A DNA stretch of 64,000 nt from positions 778,332 to 842,331 of the forward strand of contig NC_009253.1 of assembly GCF_000016165.1 (NCBI RefSeq). Direction: 5' to 3'. The notes below the pieces were generated by a model. That model was not told where the DNA came from and did not search any database. It saw only the letters and a list, made by a program, of their open reading frames with translations. The position numbers and the translations under genes are program-made. The DNA is from Desulforamulus reducens MI-1. Lineage in GTDB: Bacteria; Bacillota; Desulfotomaculia; Desulfotomaculales; Desulfotomaculaceae. The number at the start of each line of letters is the position of its first letter. The first letter of the stretch is position 1. Positions 17,333 to 26,027 of the stretch are shown piece by piece.

Positions 17333-18000
17333 TAGGCATTACCTCCATTCTGCTCCACATTTAATTTTGCTTCTAATTTATTAACTAAGAAGCTAAAAAT
17401 AATTACTAGAACTAAATAATAAAGACCAGCTACTAAATAAGTTTCAAAGGGCTGAAAATTTTCAGCCTGGGCATACAGTGCTGTACCATATATTTCCGGG
17501 ACACCTAAATAGGCCACCAGAGAAGAATCCTTTAATCCAATAATAAATTGATTGCCTAAGGGTGGAATGGCCCTGCGAAAGGCCTGGGGTAAGATAATAC
17601 GGCGCATTGATAAGGGGTAGCTCATGCCTAGGGAGCGGGCTGCTTCCATTTGACCTTGATTAATTGACTGAATGGCCCCGCGAAATATTTCCGCAATATA
17701 GGCCCCCGCATGGATGGCCAGGGCCAAAGATCCTGCCCAAAAGGCCGGTAATACAACCAGTTTGATGATACCAAAGTAGAGAAACATTAGCTGAACGACC
17801 AAAGGTGTACCACGAACTAGGGTAATATATAGATTAGCGATGTTTTGTAAAAAATAATTTCTGGAAATTTTAAAAAAAGCAAATACAAGGCCGATGATCA
17901 TGGCAAGTAACAGCGAAACAGAAGTTAATTTCAGTGTAACGATAGTTGCTTCCATAAAGGCAAGAAAATTCTCTGTGAATATTCCATATATGTCTGTCAT
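17332..18000 (-). CDS. Polar amino-acid ABC transporter permease (ablA-linked)
   Basis: A 222-residue membrane subunit with five hydrophobic segments and the ATPase-contact loop [20 protein letters not shown] (about residues 108-127). The marker [18 protein letters not shown] places it with His/Glu/Gln/Arg/opine permeases. It starts at ATG 18000 after AGAGGTGA, 57 bases downstream of its binding protein, and overlaps the ATPase gene by one base. Paralogue of the permease at 3873-4538. Confidence 0.93.
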   Translation of the reverse strand: MTDIYGIFTENFLAFMEATIVTLKLTSVSLLLAMIIGLVFAFFKISRNYFLQNIANLYITLVRGTPLVVQLMFLYFGIIKLVVLPAFWAGSLALAIHAGAYIAEIFRGAIQSINQGQMEAARSLGMSYPLSMRRIILPQAFRRAIPPLGNQFIIGLKDSSLVAYLGVPEIYGTALYAQAENFQPFETYLVAGLYYLVLVIIFSFLVNKLEAKLNVEQNGGNA

Positions 18001-18057
18001 TCATTCACCTCTTTAGCTGTGGTTGGGTGCAAGAAGTTGCACCCAACTCCAACTATA

Positions 18058-18840
18058 CTAGTCACCTAAAATGTTCCGACCAAACCACTTATTACTTATT
18101 TTTTCGTAAGTACCATCTTTGATCATTTCATCCAGTGCGTTATTAATCTTGTTTACCAACTCGGTATTCCCTTTATTAACAGGAATGGCCATTTCATCAA
18201 CCCAGAGGGGTTTATCAACATCTTTGATCTTTAAGCCATTTTTTATAGCTACGATACCAACCATTTGATCAGTTATAACAGCATCCACTCTACCAGTGGG
18301 TAAATCCTGCAGGGCAATTACATCGCTATCATAACCAATCACGTTCTTCTTATCAGTATACTCCAAAGCCACATTACGGAAGGTACTGGCTTTAACAACA
18401 CCAATTTTTTTGCCTTTCAGGTCTTTGGCTGATGTTATGGAATCATTGTTACTGCTGACAAAGACCTGAGCACCGGAACGGTAGTAGGGACGTGAGAAAT
18501 CCACCTGTTCTTGGCGCTCTTCTGTAATGGCCATACTACCAATGATGGCATCGTATTTGTTAGCCTTCAAACCCTGAATAATGGTTTCCCAGGGGTTGGT
18601 AACGGGAGCAGCTTCCATTCCAATTCTGCGTGCTATTTCTTCGCCTATTTCCACATCAAAACCAACCAACTTACCGCCATCTTTGTAATTAAAAGGTTTA
18701 TATAGGCCACTCATAGCATAATGAAACTTTTTCTTATCCGGTGTGGCACTGGTAGAATTGGATGTACCGCCGCAACCAACCACCAAAGTAGAAATTATAA
18801 TGAGAGTCAACAAAAAGGCTATAGACTTTTTATTAAACAT
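18058..18840 (-). CDS. Polar amino-acid ABC transporter substrate-binding lipoprotein (ablA-linked)
   Basis: A 260-residue family-3 binding protein with a signal peptide and lipobox (LVVGC, Cys23). The mature protein has KFHYAMSGLYKPFNYKDG, GFDVEIGEEIARRIG, the SMAITEERQEQVDFSRPYYR segment and a C-terminal NKWFGRN. It begins at ATG 18840 after GAGGAGGA and is the first gene of a five-gene operon that ends with ablA-ablB. The ligand-pocket sequence is diverged from the paralogues at 2982 and 48364, in keeping with a different ligand; lysine is suggested by the operon. Confidence 0.92.
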   Translation of the reverse strand: MFNKKSIAFLLTLIIISTLVVGCGGTSNSTSATPDKKKFHYAMSGLYKPFNYKDGGKLVGFDVEIGEEIARRIGMEAAPVTNPWETIIQGLKANKYDAIIGSMAITEERQEQVDFSRPYYRSGAQVFVSSNNDSITSAKDLKGKKIGVVKASTFRNVALEYTDKKNVIGYDSDVIALQDLPTGRVDAVITDQMVGIVAIKNGLKIKDVDKPLWVDEMAIPVNKGNTELVNKINNALDEMIKDGTYEKISNKWFGRNILGD

Positions 18841-18946
18841 TTTCTTCCTCCTCGATATTTATTTAGTCAACCAAGCAGTTGTAGTACTCGACCTCCTTTA
18901 CTTGACGCTTCTGTAAAACATTACAAGACAACTTTATATGTAGATC

Positions 18947-18996
18947 AAGTTGTTTTAATTGACAACTTATTATATCATGCAAGGTTGTCGGTCAAC
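18947..18996 (-). promoter_or_regulatory. Promoter with adjacent palindromic operator for the ABC-abl operon
   Basis: On the minus strand a TATAAT box (18974-18969) lies 15-16 bp from GTTGAC/TTGACC (18996-18990). Directly downstream is the inverted repeat AAGTTGT (18947-18953) / ACAACTT (18962-18968) with an eight-base spacer, and a further ACAACTT half-site at 18928-18934. The position over the start site suggests a repressor operator. Confidence 0.5.
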
Positions 18997-19134
18997 AAAC
19001 ACTTAACCTAAGTAAATCCCCGGTGATCTGGACGTAATTTCTGAAATATAAGAAAAAAATTAAATTAAAATATAATTTTCAAACAATTGCTATTATATTT
19101 TCTAGATATATACAAAATATATTAATAAATAAAA

Positions 19135-19160
19135 AATCCCCTCACGTTAGCAAGGGGATT
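19135..19160 (-). terminator. Terminator of the GH18 protein gene
   Basis: AATCCCCT (19135-19142) pairs with AGGGGATT (19153-19160); on the minus strand TTTTTTATTTAT follows. The rest of 18997-19134 is A/T-rich and holds nothing else that I can support. Confidence 0.75.
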
Positions 19161-19180
19161 TCAGGCTTTTAGGAAGTATG

Positions 19181-20437
19181 TTATTTTTCTCTTAACAGTT
19201 GCCACATATCTGGGGTAACTAGACCCAGACGCCAAATTGCAATGCCCTTTAAATGATACTGTTTGGCAATATCCAGTTTGGTTCCCAAGCTGGAGGAAGT
19301 TTCATTGGGAATTGATACTCCCAAATACAGTTTTTCGGCCGGAACCACTTGCAGGACATTTATTATAGCCTCACGCACACGGTCAATGGGTTCTGGTTTA
19401 GAACCATAATCATAGGCCATGATCACGATACTATCTACCAATTTCCCCAAATTTTCATAGTCATAGCCTTTGTAAGCACTGTTCGGTGCATGTAGAGAAA
19501 GGATAAGTTTGAGGTCATGGTTTCTAAGTTCCTTGGCTAATAAAGTAACAAAATGAGTGAAGCGGTTTTGAACTAAGGTAAGTTGGTCATCTTTGTCACG
19601 TAGACCTAAGCCTTCAAAGTCAAGATTTACACCTCGATAGGTTTTAGCTTCCTTAACAATAGCTTCCACAGCCTTCTCCATGGCTGATTCATTGGACAAT
19701 AAGTTAGTTAATGAGTTATCTTCATCTGTCATATGTACAACCATTTGAGTTATAACTTTGTACTGATCTGCTGCTGCCAGCACTTTTTTATAGTCTTCCG
19801 GTCTTTGCCAACCAGTACGACTTTTGATCAAGAGATTACCATCTGCATCAAGACTGTACCATCCCAGGGCTATGTTTTTCACTATATCAGTGTTACCACT
19901 GCTATGGTTGGGGAAGGGGTGGCCAAAAAGGTTTGTCCAACTACTGGTTTGGAGATCTCCCAAAGCATAGTATCCCATAACTTCCAAAGGCCAAGAGGTT
20001 TGACTTTGGGCTGATAGGATATAAATGGAATTGCTTGCCGCATCCCAGGATACCTGGCAATTAAAAGCTTCACTAAAGATGCGCAATGGAATCAGGGTTC
20101 TTCCATTGATAATCTGTGGGGGCACGTCCATGGTAATAGACGAATCGTTATGGTAGGCTGTCTTATCACCTATACGCAGCACAATGTATGTTAGTGCATC
20201 CTTAGCACGAATGGTTTGGGTAGAACCATCCCAGGTAACGTTAACCTGAAGGGCTTCTGCCAGAGCACGGAAAGGAACTAAGGTACGGTTATCTTGTACC
20301 ATAGGTGGTACATCAAATTGTACCGATGAACCGTTTACAAACACAGTCATTTCTTTGGTTGAATTGGCAAAACTAGGCTGAACCAAGAAAAGGGTGAACA
20401 AGGTAAGGGTCATTATACAAGACAGAAAACGTTTCAT
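19181..20437 (-). CDS. Secreted glycoside hydrolase family 18 protein with copper-amine-oxidase-N domains
   Basis: A 418-residue exported protein. After a signal peptide (MKRFLSCIMTLTLFTLFLV) come two copper-amine-oxidase N-terminal-like repeats (VFVNGSSVQFDVPPMVQDNR with TLVPFRALAEAL, and a second with TLIPLRIFSEAF), which serve as wall or surface adhesion modules. The rest is a GH18 barrel of the YaaH/SleL type with the catalytic strand YRGVNLDFEGLG and IVIMAYDYGSKPEPI. Such proteins act on peptidoglycan, often in spore cortex or cell wall. I choose ATG 20437 after TGGAGG; the longer frame from 20497 would place non-signal residues in front. Monocistronic. Confidence 0.88.
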   Translation of the reverse strand: MKRFLSCIMTLTLFTLFLVQPSFANSTKEMTVFVNGSSVQFDVPPMVQDNRTLVPFRALAEALQVNVTWDGSTQTIRAKDALTYIVLRIGDKTAYHNDSSITMDVPPQIINGRTLIPLRIFSEAFNCQVSWDAASNSIYILSAQSQTSWPLEVMGYYALGDLQTSSWTNLFGHPFPNHSSGNTDIVKNIALGWYSLDADGNLLIKSRTGWQRPEDYKKVLAAADQYKVITQMVVHMTDEDNSLTNLLSNESAMEKAVEAIVKEAKTYRGVNLDFEGLGLRDKDDQLTLVQNRFTHFVTLLAKELRNHDLKLILSLHAPNSAYKGYDYENLGKLVDSIVIMAYDYGSKPEPIDRVREAIINVLQVVPAEKLYLGVSIPNETSSSLGTKLDIAKQYHLKGIAIWRLGLVTPDMWQLLREK

Positions 20438-20715
20438 GCGATAACCTCCAGCTTTAAAATAAAACTTAATAATTTGGTAACCTATTTTTAGCCACACATT
20501 TCTGTTCCTTAATGTTATAAGACGTGTCTTTTTTTAAAAACGTAACAATTTCCTGGACTATTCCTCCCGATAGATATCTTATCCAGTGGTTAACTAACCA
20601 ATTTTTTTAATTGAAAATCAAAAATTGTACTGTTACGTAGTCGGTTTTGCCATACCAATCTTTTATACACCATCAACGGTTTTATTACAGGAGAAAGTAG
20701 AGGGAGATTTTCTTA

Positions 20716-20739
20716 AGGTCTGTGGATTACCACAGACCT
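20716..20739. terminator. Perfect 10-bp hairpin between convergent/divergent units
   Basis: AGGTCTGTGG (20716-20725) pairs with CCACAGACCT (20730-20739) around ATTA. It lies downstream of the phosphoesterase stop (minus strand) and may be its terminator, although the T-run is weak on both sides. The rest of 20438-20808 holds only A/T-rich promoter-like DNA. Confidence 0.5.
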
Positions 20740-20808
20740 CATTTTACATGTCAGCCATTTTTTCTGCATTAATCTTGCATATTAACAGTAGCGAATGCAT
20801 TATAAAAT

Positions 20809-21837
20809 TTATTTATCAAAATTGATTTTAAGATCAATAATCTCCGATTGAGTGCCAATACGGACAGGAGGACCCCAGGTTCCATAGCCAGATGAAACTA
20901 TTACTTGCAGGTTATCTTTGGCCAGATAGCCATAATCTACTTCATAGATTCTTTTGGTAATCAGTTGATTGGGGAAAAATTGTCCCCTGTGAGTATGACC
21001 GGAAAGCTGTAAATCCACGCCGTTATTTTGGGCTTCATCTAGAGCAACAGGTTGATGGTCCAGCAATATAATAGGTTTAGTTTTATCAACGTTTTGAAGA
21101 ATTTCGACCAAACCTTTTCTGCTTTTTTGGGAAGCATCTTCTCGCCCAACAATATAGACGCCTGCTACTTCTATAACCTCATCTCTTAATATCTGAATAT
21201 TTACTTCCTTGAAAATAGCTAGGCTTTCACTGAGGTTGCCTCCGTAATATTCATGGTTTCCCAGTACACCGTAAACCCCATATTTGGTTTTGATGCCCTT
21301 GAGGGTCTCTTGCTCCTTCTTTAGAGAGTTTATATCCCTGTCATCAAAGATATCTCCAGGCAGAAATACCATATCTGGGTTCAATGCATTAATATCCTGA
21401 ACCATTTTGGCTACATAACCAGCGCTCTTTTGTTTATCAATATGAATGTCAGAGAGCATGACTACTCGTAGGTCATTGGCTTTCTTAGGTATAGCAAGGT
21501 TATAGGGTTCCACTTTAATGCTTTTAGCGTGTAAAGCACCATAGAAAATGGCTAAAAAGATTAGTAAATAGCAGCCTATGAAAAAGGGTTTATTTTTAAT
21601 AAAAATACCTAGAATTGCAACAAAGGTAGCAAAGTAGAAAAAGATCAGCCAGTAATTGCCGAGCTTATCTAAAATACTTATTAAGCTTAAACGGCCTAAC
21701 AAGGGAGAGATTGCGATAATCACAAAAATGGGCCAATAAGCGAATTTATTGATCTTTAATAAATCATAGATTTGTCTTCCAATTAGCCAGTTTAATACAG
21801 CATAGAAGATTAAGATGACAGAAAACCATATTCTCAT
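20809..21837 (-). CDS. Membrane-anchored metallophosphoesterase (YkuE/YaeI-like)
   Basis: A 342-residue protein with three to four N-terminal hydrophobic helices (first about 120 residues) followed by a calcineurin-type phosphoesterase domain. Metal-site motifs: VVMLSDIHIDKQKS, VFLPGDIFDD, GVLGNHEYYGG, ILLDHQPVAL and LQLSGHTHRGQFFP. Relatives hydrolyse lipid-linked or nucleotide phosphates (UDP-diacylglucosamine-type or lipid substrates), but the substrate here is not known. Start ATG 21837 after AAAGGGG. Third gene of an operon led by a MarR-type regulator. Confidence 0.9.
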   Translation of the reverse strand: MRIWFSVILIFYAVLNWLIGRQIYDLLKINKFAYWPIFVIIAISPLLGRLSLISILDKLGNYWLIFFYFATFVAILGIFIKNKPFFIGCYLLIFLAIFYGALHAKSIKVEPYNLAIPKKANDLRVVMLSDIHIDKQKSAGYVAKMVQDINALNPDMVFLPGDIFDDRDINSLKKEQETLKGIKTKYGVYGVLGNHEYYGGNLSESLAIFKEVNIQILRDEVIEVAGVYIVGREDASQKSRKGLVEILQNVDKTKPIILLDHQPVALDEAQNNGVDLQLSGHTHRGQFFPNQLITKRIYEVDYGYLAKDNLQVIVSSGYGTWGPPVRIGTQSEIIDLKINFDK

Positions 21838-21894
21838 GGCAAACCCCTTTATGTTGGTCTAAATTTTTTGTTAATTATCTAAATGCCGTTACAT

Positions 21895-22173
21895 TTATCT
21901 TGCGATAAATTTTTCTCTACAGTCCCAACTGCAGAAATAATGTTTCTCATTATCTTTAGCTAATATATAGGCCTTTGATTTCGGCAGAGTACAACCACAA
22001 ATATTATCAGTTACAAATTCTATGTATTCTTCAACTCTAGGCTTTAATGCTATAGCATTTGCTTGGCTTTGTTGGGCTCTTTTTTTGGCCTGGGCAAGGG
22101 CAAATAAGTTAAAGATACTGGTTACGATAAAGTAAATAATTACTAAATTTAAAAAAGTTTCAGCAAATTCCAT
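21895..22173 (-). CDS. Small membrane protein with a C-terminal cysteine motif
   Basis: A 92-residue protein starting at ATG 22173 after AAAGGAG. One N-terminal membrane helix (FLNLVIIYFIVTSIFNLFAL) is followed by a basic linker and a cytosolic C-terminal region with CGCTLPKSKAYI and HYFCSWDCREKF. The four cysteines resemble a TRASH/YHS or PP0621-like metal-binding module. It lies between a MarR regulator and a phosphoesterase in one operon. Function unknown; a metal or redox sensor at the membrane is possible. Confidence 0.75.
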   Translation of the reverse strand: MEFAETFLNLVIIYFIVTSIFNLFALAQAKKRAQQSQANAIALKPRVEEYIEFVTDNICGCTLPKSKAYILAKDNEKHYFCSWDCREKFIAR

Positions 22174-22212
22174 TTGATATGCTCCTTTAGCAAGTTTTTT
22201 TGTTTAGTCCCT

Positions 22213-22650
22213 TTAATCAGGATCGACTAAGTCCTTATCTAATACTTTTTTTAAGACTTCATATAACGTTTGCATTTCACCATCAGTAATATTAGCAAAT
22301 TGTTTTACCAACATTTGAATTCTCATAGCCTCAATATCGGATAGCAATTGTCTGCCATTCTCAGTTAGTTTAAGCCATACTATTCGTCGATCCTTCTCAG
22401 ATCTATTCCTCTCAATCAATCCATTTTTATACAGTCTATCAATTATAGTCGTAGCAGCAGCCGGAGTGATGTCAAAGATATGAGCAATATCTGCTGCTTT
22501 ACAAGTTTCTTGTGATGCAATAATTTTTAGTAAAAAAAATTGAGTTGGAGTTATTAAATCCTTTAAAAGCTCCTTTAGTTGACAACTGCTGTTTTTAACT
22601 AAATCATGGAATAACATATCAATTGCTATTATTTTTTTTCTCTTATCCAA
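22213..22650 (-). CDS. MarR family transcriptional regulator
   Basis: A 145-residue winged-helix repressor. The core DNA-binding part is KAADIAHIFDITPAAATTII, DRLYKNGLIERNRSEKDRR and the wing IVWLKLTENGRQLL. It starts at TTG 22650 behind AAAGGAGC. It is the first gene of a three-gene minus-strand operon and probably controls its own consensus promoter at 22684-22712. The inducing ligand is unknown; MarR proteins commonly respond to phenolic compounds, oxidants or metals. Confidence 0.92.
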   Translation of the reverse strand: MDKRKKIIAIDMLFHDLVKNSSCQLKELLKDLITPTQFFLLKIIASQETCKAADIAHIFDITPAAATTIIDRLYKNGLIERNRSEKDRRIVWLKLTENGRQLLSDIEAMRIQMLVKQFANITDGEMQTLYEVLKKVLDKDLVDPD

Positions 22651-22683
22651 GGTATTTCTGCTCCTTTTACATTCTTAAACAGA

Positions 22684-22712
22684 ATTATAAACTTGGCTAA
22701 TAATTATGTCAA
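22684..22712 (-). promoter_or_regulatory. Consensus promoter of the MarR operon
   Basis: Minus-strand TTGACA (22712-22707) and TATAAT (22689-22684) are separated by exactly 17 bp, a perfect housekeeping consensus. Adjacent TTAATTATTAG-like repeats (22696-22725) may be the MarR operator. Confidence 0.75.
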
Positions 22713-22913
22713 TTAATAGTTAATGAGGTTAATGTTTCAGGGGGTGTTGTAATTTCAGAGTTAATGAACTAAACAACAGAAAAGCAAGGGGTTACCAACG
22801 TGTTTTCAAAAATCTGAGCTTTCAAAGAAAAGAAAAAGAATTAATTAAAAACATTGTAGAAAAAGAAAGATTGAAAAATAGAATGATTGACTTTAAAGAT
22901 AGGCGGTGTAGGT

Positions 22914-24086
22914 ATGTCCCGTGAAAAACGGAATTTAGTAAAAATTTTTTTAACCATGCTGTTAGCCTTTTCATTCACCACTGGTGCACATGCTAGTATT
23001 TTAACTCCATCCAGTTTAATTGATTATAACAGTTACGATTTAGGGGACACCATAAATTTTGAGGCTAATCCCGCTGTGTTTTTAAAAACTATACCTAATA
23101 AATTCAAAAATGAACAACCCGAAAGTACGAGAACTTTATTATTTAGTGATTTTCCTGAATATATCGATAAGCCAGGTATTTCCTACCAGGATACCATTTA
23201 TCCTTTTAAAAACAAGGGTAAATTTAGAATTTTTGATTACCATGTTAATAGCTCAACAGAGCCCCTGTATTTTTCTGTTTTGTTAACCAACAAAAATAAT
23301 CATCCGGTATCGGTTCAAATAGAAAAAATGGCAGTTGCAGGTCCATCCATGAATTATACAGCTGTAGGCAAAACTGCAGTAAATGAATGGCTTAAGTCAA
23401 GTGTCGATAAAATGATAGAAATACAACCTGGAAAAACAGTTTTTTTAGCTGAGCCTGTTTGTCTTAAAAAAGATCAATTAGTTAACTTTATATACGATGC
23501 AACGGTCAGTGATGCAGTTCAGGTAACAACAGTGACAAGAAGAGATCAAAAAGCTTCGTTAAAGGGTCTTCCCGTCTTGGGCAAAATAACTGAGGGTGGG
23601 AAAACACCTACCATTCTAAGGGGAACCTTTGATACTGCTGATTACTATAACTTTTATGTAATTGGCCTTGATGAAAGAGGATATAACGCCGTTGGCGTAG
23701 CCGGGAAATCTGAATATTTACAAGGCTATTCGGCAGTTGATCGTAAGAAAGTAATCAACTATGGAAATTACGGAGTTTTGTATCATACGAAATTTCAGCT
23801 AATTCCTTTTTTACAGACGCCGGAAGCAATTGTGGTTAATTCCCGTGGCGGTGGGTTTGCTACGGCTGCCAATATTACTGTTAACGGAGAGTTAATAACG
23901 CAAGGATTAGATACTCCTTCAAAGACTACGGCAATTGGCTTTAATACTGTCAAACAAGGAATTCTTGTTTTTAAGAATTCTATTTACAACAGTGATAAAA
24001 TTGAAATCGATTGGATGCCAGCTGGTGGAACAAATTTGCCAGTAAATTTCATAGTGCAACCCTATCAAGCTGTCGCACCTCACTGA
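22914..24086 (+). CDS. Secreted protein of unknown function
   Basis: A 390-residue exported protein. I start it at ATG 22914 (MSREKRNLVKIFLTML onward), which gives a clean signal peptide with cleavage near GAHA-SIL; a TTG nine codons upstream is in frame but less likely. The mature part is rich in beta-strand-like segments, with no cysteine pairs or enzyme motif that I recognise; it looks like an immunoglobulin-like or adhesive surface protein (for example FRIFDYHVNSSTEPLYFSVL). It has no operon partner. Base composition is more A/T-rich than its neighbours, which may point to transfer. Confidence 0.7.
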   Translation: MSREKRNLVKIFLTMLLAFSFTTGAHASILTPSSLIDYNSYDLGDTINFEANPAVFLKTIPNKFKNEQPESTRTLLFSDFPEYIDKPGISYQDTIYPFKNKGKFRIFDYHVNSSTEPLYFSVLLTNKNNHPVSVQIEKMAVAGPSMNYTAVGKTAVNEWLKSSVDKMIEIQPGKTVFLAEPVCLKKDQLVNFIYDATVSDAVQVTTVTRRDQKASLKGLPVLGKITEGGKTPTILRGTFDTADYYNFYVIGLDERGYNAVGVAGKSEYLQGYSAVDRKKVINYGNYGVLYHTKFQLIPFLQTPEAIVVNSRGGGFATAANITVNGELITQGLDTPSKTTAIGFNTVKQGILVFKNSIYNSDKIEIDWMPAGGTNLPVNFIVQPYQAVAPH

Positions 24087-24349
24087 TAATATCTTAGGTC
24101 TAGGGTGCAGTTGTCTCAAGAGGGCACAGTTTTAATGCCCTTAGCCGCTTTTCCTTGGAGCGAAAAATTAGGTTGGGTTGAAGATAAGTACGGTGTTTCT
24201 TGGCAATTGAATCTGGCAACAAGCTAAGGGGTCAATTTTAACCTGACCTGTAACATTATAATTATGTGTTTCGGGGTACTTTCTTCCTTTTCTAAACTGT
24301 TTAGATATGATACAATAGGGCACATATTAAGTACTTTATGAGGTGTGAA

Positions 24350-24373
24350 ATGAGGAAAGTGTTTTTAAACTAA
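24350..24373 (+). CDS. Leader peptide MRKVFLN
   Basis: ATG 24350 follows GAGGTG and encodes MRKVFLN before TAA. The last four codons lie in the 5' strand of the first switch helix, so ribosome position on this peptide would control folding downstream. It has the size and place of known macrolide/lincosamide-type leader peptides. Confidence 0.65.
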   Translation: MRKVFLN

Positions 24374-24525
24374 TCAAATTTAATAATTTCTTAGAAGTGC
24401 TTATAAACAATGAAGAGGGTAAGTATGCACTTTTTTAAGGAGATGATAGTTTAAAAACACTAACAGGAAAATTTAGGTTAATTTATGGCGATAGCTTTTT
24501 AATAGCCTATATTCTTTGTATGCTT

Positions 24526-24567
24526 ACTGCAGTAAACACCTGGGTGTTTACTGCAGTTTTGTTTTTT
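24526..24567 (+). terminator. Attenuator terminator upstream of the ABC-F gene
   Basis: A 15-bp perfect stem (ACTGCAGTAAACACC, 24526-24540, with its complement 24543-24557) is followed by TTTTGTTTTTT. Confidence 0.85.
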
Positions 24568-24612
24568 AAGCTATCATCTCTTGACAGATCTAAATAGACA
24601 GGAGATGGTTGT

Positions 24613-25813
24613 ATGAATTTGATTTTTATCGGTCTTGGTAAAAGCTATAACGGAAAGACCGTGTTTGAAAATATTAGTGGGGAAATCAACAGTGAAGATA
24701 AAATCGGCTTGGTTGGAGTAAACGGTAGGGGCAAAACAACCCTGGCCAAAATTTTGTCTGGGTTGGAAGCCTATGATGTAGGTAAAATTAGACGGTCACC
24801 TGCTTATAGTAAAAGCCTATATGTCGAACAGTACCCCCTATTTGATGTCAATGTTTCTGTTTACGATGAAATTTTCAGAGTAGCCTCAAACAACCAAAAT
24901 ACTATAAAGGATTATAAAACCTTTGTAAAAAAGGCTCTCCATAAGGTCGGTTTAGGCGAGAACAAATGGGGCCAAAAAGCGGTCAGTTTAAGCGGTGGGG
25001 AAAAAACAAAACTGGCCCTTTGTCGAGCAATGGTCAGTGATTTCGATTTGCTTATTCTGGATGAACCCACCAACCATCTTGATATGAAGAGCTACGCCTG
25101 GCTGGAGGAATTTGTCCAAAACCTTGGTAAGCCCATGTTGTTAATATCCCATGACCGTTTTTTTCTGGATCATGTGGCCAGCAAGATATGGGAATTGACT
25201 GACCAGGGATTAAAGGCCTATGAAGGGAATTACTCTGCCTACAAAAGACAAAAAGAGATAGAACTGACGAGTATTATGAGAGACTATGATAAGCAGCAAG
25301 CTAAAATACAAAATTTGAAACGGATCATCAACGAGAGGGAAAATTGGTTTAAAAGTGCCCATAAAGCAGCGGGCCAAACTTATCTTATCGGGTGCCAATT
25401 TGCTTGTATTAGATGAACCCACAAACTATATGGATATCCTATCTAAAGAGAAAATTGAGGAAGTGCTTGAGGAGTTCGCAGGAGTTATTCTCTTTGTTTC
25501 TCACAATAGATATTTTATACGAAGGTTGGCAAACAGGATATTTCTCATGGAGAATAAAAAAATGCACTGCTATGACGGGGATTATGAGTACTATTTAAAT
25601 AAATGTAGGGAACAAAAGGAGAAAGAGGAGATTGCTCTAGATTATGGATATATAACAGACAATATTAGACGGTTAGAATGTGAGCTGGCTTTTTTAGGCG
25701 GCAAGCTAAATGAAGCTTTGGAGCAAGATGAAAAAGAAGAGTTAAATGAAAAATTTTTGGCCATTGCCAAGGAACTTAGGATAAATAAAGACTTGCTCAA
25801 GAGGAATAAGTAG
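24613..25813 (+). pseudogene. Broken ABC-F ribosome-protection ATPase (Vga/Msr/Lsa-like)
   Basis: The first frame (24613-25416) encodes a complete first ATPase domain: Walker A GVNGRGKTT, signature LSGGEKTKLAL, Walker B LLILDEPTNHLD and the switch LLISHDRFF, then the interdomain arm KRIINERENWFKSAHKAAG. There the frame breaks. A second frame (to 25813) resumes inside domain two with AKLILSGANLLVLDEPTNYMD and LFVSHNRYF, then a coiled-coil C terminus. Walker A, Q-loop and signature of domain two are gone, an estimated 100 or more residues. The joint (near GCGGGCCAA, 25368-25377) fits a deletion between short homologies. ABC-F proteins dislodge antibiotics from the ribosome; this copy should be inactive. 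Start ATG 24613 after GGAGATGG. Confidence 0.85.
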
Positions 25814-25915
25814 CATCAAATTTGTGAAATGATTGAGTTCGTATACACCATAAGATATTGAGTCAAATGGGGTTTAGTTACACGGAATAATTTACATCAA
25901 TGCTGATCTCTAAAA

Positions 25916-25961
25916 ATTACCCACCCCAGATTGAAGTGCACCTCAATCCGGGGTGGGTAAT
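25916..25961 (-). terminator. Terminator of rsgA, long near-perfect palindrome
   Basis: ATTACCCACCCC and GATTGA (25916-25934) pair with TCAATC and GGGGTGGGTAAT (25942-25961), with one mismatch. On the minus strand it is followed by TTTTTAG, as expected of the rsgA terminator. Confidence 0.75.
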
Positions 25962-26027
25962 TAATACTGCTTTCAATATAAATAATCCACATGTTTCTGA
26001 TGAATGTTATGCCTGGATAAGACAATT

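Larger units (their letters stand above)
24311..24580 (+). promoter_or_regulatory. Attenuator leader of the ABC-F gene (leader peptide, switch helices, terminator)
   Basis: A TACAAT box (24311-24316) precedes a seven-codon leader ORF. The strand AGTGTTTTTAAAC (24358-24370), inside that ORF, is the exact complement of GTTTAAAAACACT (24449-24461). Next to it GAGATGATAG (24440-24449) is the exact complement of CTATCATCTC (24571-24580), just past a 15-bp terminator stem. Ribosome stalling on the leader ORF would free the middle strand. This is the architecture of antibiotic-induced ABC-F and erm/tet leaders. Confidence 0.75.
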
